From Pseudomonas piscis (GTDB taxonomy: Bacteria; Pseudomonadota; Gammaproteobacteria; Pseudomonadales; Pseudomonadaceae): 64,000 bases of DNA. Shown in pieces: positions 57,777-64,000 of this stretch. The position numbers and the translations under genes are program-made. Position 1 is the stretch's first letter, and each line of letters begins with the position of its first letter. Under the pieces are notes generated by a model. It was not told the DNA's origin and searched no databases. It saw only the letters and a list, made by a program, of their open reading frames with translations. The DNA is taken from NCBI RefSeq assembly GCF_009380155.1, contig NZ_WHUV01000005.1, forward strand, positions 248,001 to 312,000. The letters run 5' to 3'.

Positions 57777-58479
57777 GCTGCTCCATCCATAACGCTCCGA
57801 CGATACCCCCGCACAAGGCTCCGGCCACCACATGGGTGTTCTCCGGCAGGTAGCGGTAGGCCAACAGCGCTGAACCGGCGGCGACACTCCAGATGACCAG
57901 CAGGCGCAGGCTCTTCTGGCCGCCGATCACCATGGCCAGCAGGAAGCAGCCCATTACCATGTCCAGGCCCAGACTCACCGGATCGTGCAGCGAACTACCC
58001 AGGTACAGGCCCAGCCAACTGCCAGCGACCCAGGTCGACCACAGCGCGAGACCTCCCCCGAACAACAGGCCCAATCCCGGCTTGCCGGCATCGAAGGCCT
58101 GCATCGACATGGCCCAGTTGGCATCGGAGACCACCAGCATCACCCCATAGCGCTGGCCGCGCGGCAGCTCCTTGAGCCAGGGATACAGGGTCGCGCCCAT
58201 CAGCAGGTGCCGAGCGTTGATGGCGAAGACCGTCAGCACCAGGGGCAGCAGCGGCACCTGGGCTCCCCACAGGTCGAGTACCGCGAACTGCGCCGCCCCG
58301 GCGAACACCAGGGTGCTCATCAGCACTATGGTTGAGCGATCCAGGCCCGCCTGCACCGCTGCCAGGCCGAAGGCGGCACCGAAGATCATCACGAACAGGG
58401 AAATGGGTAGCAGGCGCCTGAAGCCATCCAGCACCTCATGGAACTGCAGCGCGGGGACGGTTTTATCGATGCTCAGCAC
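57766..58479 (-). CDS. azlC: AzlC-type branched-chain amino-acid exporter subunit
   Basis: GTG 58479 follows AAAGGAAG at 7 bases and gives 237 residues. Family features are PISLFVMIFGAAFGLAAVQA, TLVFAGAAQFAVLDLW, VFAINARHLLMGATLYPWLK and VVSDANWAMSM. AzlC with AzlD forms an amino-acid exporter (azaleucine resistance). It is divergent from a LysR gene across 171 bases. Confidence 0.9.
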   Translation of the reverse strand: MLSIDKTVPALQFHEVLDGFRRLLPISLFVMIFGAAFGLAAVQAGLDRSTIVLMSTLVFAGAAQFAVLDLWGAQVPLLPLVLTVFAINARHLLMGATLYPWLKELPRGQRYGVMLVVSDANWAMSMQAFDAGKPGLGLLFGGGLALWSTWVAGSWLGLYLGSSLHDPVSLGLDMVMGCFLLAMVIGGQKSLRLLVIWSVAAGSALLAYRYLPENTHVVAGALCGGIVGALWMEQHAH

Positions 58480-58650
58480 AATCAGGCTTCCTTTGGCTGG
58501 CGGCACCGCAGTCGGGTGCACGCAGGGTTCGACAGGCGCGGCGCGAGGCCCGCGCAACGGACAGGCGGGCACTATCTACCAGACGTAATGCAGCGAAAAG
58601 CGCATAATTCGCCTGCATAGCATTCGCTTATCGAATACGAGAGTCGCCCC

Positions 58651-59526
58651 ATGAAACAACAGGATCTGCAGCTCGACTGGCTCAAGTGCTTTGTCGCGGT
58701 GGTGGATAACGGGTCGTTGTCCGGTGCCGCGCCACAGGTTCATCGCTCGCAATCGGCCATCAGCATGCAGTTGAAAAAACTCGAAGCCGCGGTCGGCCGC
58801 CAGTTGCTGCTGCGCGATGCCCGGCACCTGCAACTGACCGCCGATGGCCAGGTGCTGCTGGGTTACGCCCGGCGCCTGCTCGACCTGCATGCCGATGCGC
58901 AAACGGCCTTCCACGGTGCTGAGCTGGCGGGGCGGGTGCGCCTCGGGGTGCCGGACGACTACGCGGCCAAATACCTGACCCCGGCGCTCAAGCGCTTCGC
59001 TCCGCGCCACGGAGCGGTGGAAATCGAGCTGGACTGCGAGCAGTCGACATCGCTGATCCCCCGGGTGGAGCAAGGCGAGCTCGACCTGGCGCTGATCTCC
59101 CGCGATCACTCGCGACGCGGCACCCTGCTGTTCCATGAACCCATGGTCTGGGTCGGCTCTCCGCAGTTCGATGTCTGGCGCCGCGACCCGCTGCCGATCG
59201 CCGTGTACGAAAGCGTCAGCCTGGCCAGGCGCAGTGCGATCAACTCACTGGCCCTGCAGGGCCGCGAGTACCGGGTGGTCTACAACAGTTCCAGCCTGGC
59301 CGGGCAGATCGCCGCGGTGGAGAGCGGCCTGGCGGTGGCGGCCCTGACCCGTTGCAGTGTCCCGGAACATTTGCAGATACTCGGCGACCAGGAGCGCTTG
59401 GGCCCGCTGGAACCGATGCAGGTGGCGGTGTATCGCAGCCGTGCCAGCAAAGGCTCCAGGCCTGTCGACCACCTGCAGCAGCTGTTGATCAAGACCTTGC
59501 GGATCTCGACCTTCCAGCAGGCCTGA
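58651..59526 (+). CDS. LysR-family regulator, probable regulator of azlCD
   Basis: This 291-residue regulator has a winged helix (LDWLKCFVAVVDNGSLSGAA; HRSQSAISMQLKKLEAAVGR) and effector domain (VRLGVPDDYAAKYLTPALKR). It is divergent from azlC across 171 bases, the classical LysR arrangement. A lysE-type exporter gene follows on the same strand. No LysR T-N11-A box was pinned down with confidence. Confidence 0.9.
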   Translation: MKQQDLQLDWLKCFVAVVDNGSLSGAAPQVHRSQSAISMQLKKLEAAVGRQLLLRDARHLQLTADGQVLLGYARRLLDLHADAQTAFHGAELAGRVRLGVPDDYAAKYLTPALKRFAPRHGAVEIELDCEQSTSLIPRVEQGELDLALISRDHSRRGTLLFHEPMVWVGSPQFDVWRRDPLPIAVYESVSLARRSAINSLALQGREYRVVYNSSSLAGQIAAVESGLAVAALTRCSVPEHLQILGDQERLGPLEPMQVAVYRSRASKGSRPVDHLQQLLIKTLRISTFQQA

Positions 59527-59586
59527 GATTGCCCGACCTACCCTGCCCGCCTGCCAAGGTGGGCCCCAATACCACTTGCAGAGCCC

Positions 59587-60213
59587 ATGCCCATGACCGT
59601 CGCCGACAACCTCCTGGCCTTCACCCTGGCCGCCACCCTGCTGACCCTGACCCCAGGGCTGGATACCGCCCTGGTACTGCGCACCGCCACGGTGGAGGGC
59701 AAGCGCCAGGCACTGCGGGCGGCCCTGGGCATCAACGCCGGCTGCCTGTTGTGGGGCGCTGCGGTGGCGTTCGGCCTAGGAGCCCTGATCGCGGTGTCGG
59801 AACTGGCCTTCAACCTGCTCAAGTACTGCGGCGCCGCCTACCTGGCCTGGCTCGGGGTGCACATGCTGCTGCGTCCGCGCCGCACCTTTGCCCCCGCAGG
59901 CACCGACGCCAAGCCCGGTGCCAACTGGTTTCTCAAGGGCATGCTGGGCAATGTGCTCAATCCCAAGGTGGGGATTTTCTATGTGTCCTTTCTGCCGCAG
60001 TTCATTCCCCAGGGGCAGCCGCTGGTGGCCTGGACCTTCGCCCTGGTGAGCATCCATGTGATGCTCGGGCTGATCTGGTCACTGCTGCTGATTGGCGCTA
60101 CTCGCTCCCTGAGCGGGGTGCTGCGACGGGAAAAGGTGATTCAGTGGATGGATCGCACCACCGGCATGATCTTCGTGCTGTTCGCGGCGCGCCTGGCCTT
60201 GAGCAGGCGCTGA
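59587..60213 (+). CDS. LysE/RhtB-family amino-acid exporter
   Basis: This 208-residue protein has about six membrane helices and the LysE/RhtB signature LLTLTPGLDTALVLRTATVE near the N-terminus. LGINAGCLLWGAAVAFGLGA, YCGAAYLAWLGVHMLLRPRR and MLGNVLNPKVGIFYVSFLPQ follow. It is 60 bases downstream of the LysR gene, so that regulator may serve it as well as azlCD. ATG 59587 and 59593 are both possible starts. Confidence 0.92.
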   Translation: MPMTVADNLLAFTLAATLLTLTPGLDTALVLRTATVEGKRQALRAALGINAGCLLWGAAVAFGLGALIAVSELAFNLLKYCGAAYLAWLGVHMLLRPRRTFAPAGTDAKPGANWFLKGMLGNVLNPKVGIFYVSFLPQFIPQGQPLVAWTFALVSIHVMLGLIWSLLLIGATRSLSGVLRREKVIQWMDRTTGMIFVLFAARLALSRR

Positions 60214-60277
60214 GAAACCGCTCCCGGCCACTGCCCGGCGCTCTCGAAACCCACCGCTGGCGCGCCGAGACGGCCTC

Positions 60278-60520
60278 TCAGGCTCGGCTTTCGCGCCGAT
60301 ACTGCTGCCATTGCGCCCAGCAGTCCTCGGCCACCAGATCGCGATAGCCCCGCTCGTTTTCCATGCTCAGTGCCACCTCCACCGGCACCGCGATGCAGGC
60401 GGCGCTGTGACGAATCTCCAGCACTTCGGCTTCGGTCAGGGGCGTGCCCTTGGTGGTCTCGGCATTGAGCAACACCGCCACCAACGCCGGCACGAACACA
60501 AGGCAAAGCTGATCGGTCAT
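60278..60520 (-). CDS. conserved hypothetical protein (80 aa)
   Basis: This 80-residue product has a hydrophobic start (QLCLVFVPALVAVLLN), then TPLTEAEVLEIRHSAACIAV and a polar C-terminus ending YRDLVAEDCWAQWQQYRRES. It has the look of a short, conserved pseudomonad protein with one Cys in each half. It has no recognised family. The ribosome-binding site is GGAGATGAGTC-like before ATG 60520. It lies between lysE and a LysR gene. Confidence 0.6.
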   Translation of the reverse strand: MTDQLCLVFVPALVAVLLNAETTKGTPLTEAEVLEIRHSAACIAVPVEVALSMENERGYRDLVAEDCWAQWQQYRRESRA

Positions 60521-60606
60521 GACTCATCTCCAGGTGCGGGGCAAAGGCCGCAAGCCTACACAAATCGCACCGACGCAGCCATCGAGCGAGGGCCGGGCAA
60601 CCCCAT

Positions 60607-61497
60607 TCATCCCTCAGCCAGCACGGCCCCCCGCTCCTCCAGCAACTTCACAAAACGGCTCAAGCTCTGGGACACCGTGCCGCGCCGCCAGACCAGCCAG
60701 GTCTGCAGGTAACGAAAGCGCGCAGACAAGGGCCAGACGCTGACCGTGGCCGCCCCGGGCATGCTTTCCAACATGCTGCGCGGCATCAGCGCCAACCCGG
60801 CGCCGGCGCTGACACACGCCAGCATGCCGTGGTAGGACTCCATCTCGTGGATCTTGCCCGGCACCGCGGCGTCCTGGGTGAACCAGCTCTCGAAATGGTG
60901 GCGATAGGAGCAGTTGGCGCGAAAGGCGTAGATGCTTTCACCGTTGACCTCCCGCGCCCGGGTGATGGGGACATGGCCCAGGGGCGCGATCAGGACCATT
61001 TCCTCCTCGAACACCGGCAGCCCTTCCAGGGTCGGATGGCGCAACGGGCCATCGACGAACGCCGCCACCAATCGGCCGGACAACACGCCTTCGAGCATGG
61101 TCCCCGAGGGGCCGGTGGACAGGTCCAGCTCGACCTTGGCGTATTGCTGGTTGTAGGCCGCCAGCAACGCCGGGATGCGCACCGCCGCGGTACTTTCCAG
61201 GGAGCCCAGGGCAAAGGGCCCCTGGGGTTCTTCGCCAGCCACGGTCAGGCGCGCCTCGGCCACCAGGTCGAGGATGCGCCGGGCATAGTCGAGGAAGTTC
61301 CAGCCAGCGGGCGACAAGCGCATGCGGCTCTTCTCGCGGATGAACAGCTCCACGCCCAAGTCCTGCTCCAGCTGCTTGATGCGCGTGGTCAGGTTCGACG
61401 GCACTCGATGGATCAACTGCGCCGCGGCGCTGATGCTGCCTTGCTCGGCAACGGCCTTGAAAATCTCCAGCTGGACCAGATCCACTGCATTCTCCAA
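60607..61497 (-). CDS. LysR-family regulator divergent from the aldehyde dehydrogenase
   Basis: This 296-residue regulator has a winged helix (VQLEIFKAVAEQGSISAAAQ; VPSNLTTRIKQLEQDLGVEL) and effector domain (LGSLESTAAVRIPALLAAYN; MESYHGMLACVSAGAGLALM). It is divergent from the aldehyde dehydrogenase gene across 88 bases and probably controls it. Confidence 0.9.
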   Translation of the reverse strand: MENAVDLVQLEIFKAVAEQGSISAAAQLIHRVPSNLTTRIKQLEQDLGVELFIREKSRMRLSPAGWNFLDYARRILDLVAEARLTVAGEEPQGPFALGSLESTAAVRIPALLAAYNQQYAKVELDLSTGPSGTMLEGVLSGRLVAAFVDGPLRHPTLEGLPVFEEEMVLIAPLGHVPITRAREVNGESIYAFRANCSYRHHFESWFTQDAAVPGKIHEMESYHGMLACVSAGAGLALMPRSMLESMPGAATVSVWPLSARFRYLQTWLVWRRGTVSQSLSRFVKLLEERGAVLAEG

Positions 61498-61585
61498 TCG
61501 TGAACGACTTGCTCAATATTATTCAGTTTTCAGCAAAGAACCAGCCCCGTAACCTGCTGCCATTCCCACCTTGCAGGACGGTGCC

Positions 61586-62977
61586 ATGACCTCTGTTTCC
61601 AGCCATACCCATGCCCTGTCGATCAACCCCGCCACCGGCGAGCGGATCGGCGCCTACCCCTATCAGTCGGATGTCGCCCTGGACGCCGCCCTGGAACGGG
61701 CCCGCCATGGTTTCGGCCAGTGGAGGCGCCTGGACGTCGCCAACCGCGCCGGCTACCTGGTGGCCCTGGCCCAGGTCCTGCGCGACAGCAGCGAAACCCT
61801 GGCCCGCATGATCACCCAGGAAATGGGCAAGCCCCTGGCCCAGGCCCGGGGCGAAATCGAGAAATGCGCCCAGCTGTGCCTGTGGTACGCCGAGCACGGC
61901 CCGGCCATGCTGGCCCCGGAAGCGACCCTGGTGGAACACCACAAGGCCCGCATCGAGTACCGGCCGCTGGGGCCGATCCTGGCGGTGATGCCGTGGAACT
62001 TCCCCATCTGGCAAGTGCTGCGCGGCGCAGTACCGGCGCTGCTGGCCGGCAACACCTACGTGCTCAAGCACGCGCCGAACGTCATGGGCAGCGCCTACCT
62101 GCTGCTGGAAGCCATGCACAAGGCCGGCTTCCCCGAGGGGGTCTTCGAGCTGGTCAACGTCACCCCGGACGGCGTGTCCCGGGCCATCGCCGACCCACGC
62201 ATCGCCGCCGTGACCCTGACCGGCAGCGTGCGCGCCGGCATCGCCATTGGTGCCCAGGCCGGTGCCGCACTGAAGAAATGCGTGCTGGAACTGGGCGGCT
62301 CCGACCCCTTCATCGTGCTCGACGACGCCGACCTGGACGAAGCGGTCAAGGCCGCGGTGGTCGGCCGTTACCAGAATACCGGGCAGGTCTGCGCCGCCGC
62401 CAAGCGCCTGATCATCGAGCAAGGCGTGGTGGAGGAGTTCACCCGGCGCTTCGTCGAGGCCACCCGCGCCCTGGTGATGGGCGACCCGCTAGCCGGCGAC
62501 ACCTACATCGGCCCCATGGCCCGCTTCGACCTGCGCGACGAACTGCACCAGCAGGTCGAGGCGACCCTGGCCGAAGGCGCCAGCCTGTTGCTGGGCGGCG
62601 TCAAGCCCGCAGGCGCGGGCAACTATTACCCGCCCACGGTGCTGGCCGGCGTCACCGACCAGATGACCTCGTTCAAAGAGGAGCTGTTCGGTCCGGTGGC
62701 CTCGATCATCACCGCTCGCGACGCCCAACACGCCCTGGAACTGGCCAACGACAGCGAGTTCGGCCTGACCGCAACCCTGTTCACCGCCGACCTGGAGCGC
62801 GCCCGGCAAATGACCGACGAACTGGAAACCGGTGGTGTGTTCATCAACGGCTATAGCGCCAGCGACCCGCGGGTGACTTTCGGCGGCGTGAAGAAAAGCG
62901 GCTTCGGCCGTGAACTCTCGCACTTTGGCGTGCGTGAATTCTGCAACGCCCAGACCGTGTGGCTGGATCGGCGCTGA
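61586..62977 (+). CDS. aldehyde dehydrogenase, succinate-semialdehyde dehydrogenase-like
   Basis: This 463-residue ALDH has PLGPILAVMPWNFPIWQVLR, LTGSVRAGIAIG, the general-base motif LELGGSDPFIVLDDADLDEA, the catalytic Cys in NTGQVCAAAKR (about residue 270) and EELFGPVASII. Length and motifs fit the NAD(P)-dependent succinate-semialdehyde dehydrogenase (Sad/GabD2) group. ATG 61586 has AGGA 8 bases upstream. It pairs with the divergent LysR gene. The substrate assignment is tentative. Confidence 0.9.
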   Translation: MTSVSSHTHALSINPATGERIGAYPYQSDVALDAALERARHGFGQWRRLDVANRAGYLVALAQVLRDSSETLARMITQEMGKPLAQARGEIEKCAQLCLWYAEHGPAMLAPEATLVEHHKARIEYRPLGPILAVMPWNFPIWQVLRGAVPALLAGNTYVLKHAPNVMGSAYLLLEAMHKAGFPEGVFELVNVTPDGVSRAIADPRIAAVTLTGSVRAGIAIGAQAGAALKKCVLELGGSDPFIVLDDADLDEAVKAAVVGRYQNTGQVCAAAKRLIIEQGVVEEFTRRFVEATRALVMGDPLAGDTYIGPMARFDLRDELHQQVEATLAEGASLLLGGVKPAGAGNYYPPTVLAGVTDQMTSFKEELFGPVASIITARDAQHALELANDSEFGLTATLFTADLERARQMTDELETGGVFINGYSASDPRVTFGGVKKSGFGRELSHFGVREFCNAQTVWLDRR

Positions 62978-63026
62978 GCCCGCCGCTACATAGCCCGGCC
63001 GGCCCCACAAGGGCCGGGCCGCAGGC

Positions 63027-64000
63027 TCAGACCGTATCCAGCACGAAGTACAACACCAGGATCCCGAGGATCACCAGGCCTTCATGGTCATGGCTGAAGC
63101 CCCACCAGGCCCCATAGGTCGCCAGGCCGACCAACACCGCCAAGCCCAGGGCGAAACCGGACATCTTCAGGCGGAACCAGAACGAAGGCCGATGGCACAG
63201 GTCGGCGCCCGTGGGTTCCGGCAGCAGCGGATCGGTGGTGGCAGGAGCCAACAGGTACTCGACGATCTTCGGCTGGTTGGGACGCTGCAAGGGTTTGCCA
63301 TGATCCCCCTTGAACCACAGGGTCTGGGCCTGGGGCAGAGAGTTTTCGAGCTCGTCGAACCCATCGACGCCGCCGGTGCCGACATCGCGAAAACCGATCA
63401 GGTGCAGGCCCCTGCACAACCCGCCTACCGGCCAGTCCTCGGAACTGCACTGGTTCGCCACGGTACACACCTGGCGCGCCAGCATCCGCTGCCAGGGAAA
63501 CTCCCGGGGCAGGACGCTGCCGGCCAGGTACACCCGGTCGAACATCAGGGATGACACCTCCAGCAAGCTCGTCCCCAGGATGTAGGTGCCATTACTGTGG
63601 CCAATGAAATGGAATCTCACGTCCGGATTGCGCGCCACGTGGTAGCTGTAGCGGTCGAGGAACCAGGACAGGTTGCGCCGGCGAATCCAGGGCAAGGCGA
63701 ACTTGATCGCGGAAAACCAGCCATAGGTAGAACGATCCACCAGCACCGCCGGCTCTCTTTGGGCAACCGCGCAGCTTGCCCCGGCGGCTGGCGGCGAGCC
63801 GTCCTGATCGGCCTTGCAGCGTTGCTCGATGGCCTCGGCCAGGTCGGTGACCCAGCCGGCGTTACCGTCGCGGATACCATGCAGCACGAACACCACGCGT
63901 CCTGGCCCGCTGGCCTCCGCCTCCTCTGCCTGGCTGGGGTCATGTGCCAGGGGGTCGGGGTTCTGGAAGACCGCCAGGATCTGGGTGAAGCCGGCGGCGC
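63027..64000 (-). CDS. alpha/beta-hydrolase-like membrane protein, 5' end outside the window
   Basis: The frame is open from the right window edge to a stop at 63027, about 323 residues. A hydrolase-like core begins VVFVLHGIRDGNAGWVTDLA. FHFIGHSNGTYILGTSLLEV carries a GHSNG nucleophile elbow (Ser). A WFKGDHGKPL motif may hold the late His, and two C-terminal hydrophobic segments follow (GFALGLAVLVGLATYGAWWG; LVILGILVLYFVLDTV). It looks like a membrane-anchored lipase-like protein with cytoplasmic catalytic part. The substrate is unknown. Confidence 0.7.
   Translation of the reverse strand, partial: AAGFTQILAVFQNPDPLAHDPSQAEEAEASGPGRVVFVLHGIRDGNAGWVTDLAEAIEQRCKADQDGSPPAAGASCAVAQREPAVLVDRSTYGWFSAIKFALPWIRRRNLSWFLDRYSYHVARNPDVRFHFIGHSNGTYILGTSLLEVSSLMFDRVYLAGSVLPREFPWQRMLARQVCTVANQCSSEDWPVGGLCRGLHLIGFRDVGTGGVDGFDELENSLPQAQTLWFKGDHGKPLQRPNQPKIVEYLLAPATTDPLLPEPTGADLCHRPSFWFRLKMSGFALGLAVLVGLATYGAWWGFSHDHEGLVILGILVLYFVLDTV

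Noticed and set aside
1..64000. CRISPR arrays, rRNA genes and complete insertion sequences.
   Set aside because: No regularly spaced direct repeats, rRNA-like sequence or transposase gene were seen.

Overview
The window looks like a chromosomal segment of a fluorescent Pseudomonas (P. fluorescens / P. protegens / P. chlororaphis type). The base composition is high GC with G/C-ending codons. It carries a lexA2-imuA-imuB-dnaE2 cassette, a sphingosine (sph) cluster as in P. aeruginosa, a cyanide-insensitive oxidase (cioAB), many LysR and AraC regulators, and dispersed intergenic repeats. The species assignment is inference.

Layout. 1-2157: start of a sensor kinase, then a CsgG / DUF4810 / DUF799 lipoprotein operon. 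2385-8188: the damage-inducible mutagenesis operon lexA2-imuA-imuB-dnaE2, with a perfect inverted-repeat operator lying over the lexA2 ribosome-binding site and start codon. 8383-12581: a LuxR-type regulator, a histone-deacetylase-like amidohydrolase, a frameshifted MFS transporter and a DyP peroxidase. 12789-18307: the sphingosine cluster sphR / sphA / sphDCB. A 38-bp promoter box is shared almost exactly between the sphA and sphD upstream regions. 18604-18759: a MITE-like element. 18826-21607: a GapN-type dehydrogenase and a FUSC membrane protein that seems to start at CTG.

21604-38631 is a molybdenum-cofactor and respiratory block. It holds moeA, moaB, mobA, a LysR gene, fdhD, moaE-moaD-moaC, a bestrophin, moaA, two YdeP/FdhF-type molybdopterin oxidoreductases, cioAB with two overlapping 49-codon membrane-protein genes, and a second DyP peroxidase. 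38864-41293: an EamA exporter with a divergent Lrp/AsnC regulator, a Bax-inhibitor-1 family protein, and tRNA-Ser(TGA) with a near-consensus promoter.

41340-46740 is an accessory island next to the tRNA. It is less GC-rich, with orphan small genes, several intrinsic terminators, a broken phage tail gene and a GNAT acetyltransferase. It also holds two tandem genes for tiny secreted four-cysteine peptides (45 and 49 residues) that form a family I do not recognise. 46753-64000 returns to ordinary chromosome. It has allE, several LysR/AraC regulators with the transporters or enzymes they probably control (azlCD, YfeH-type symporter, LysE, aldehyde dehydrogenase), a TPM-domain protein, a DinB protein, two YceK-like lipoproteins without a normal start codon, a stand-alone EAL phosphodiesterase, a leucine-rich-repeat-like protein, and a partial lipase-like gene at the right edge.

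The best candidates for undescribed biology are the twin cysteine peptides (46044-46389), the extra 49-residue protein in the cio operon (34756-34905), the shared sph promoter box, and the operator over the lexA2 translation start.
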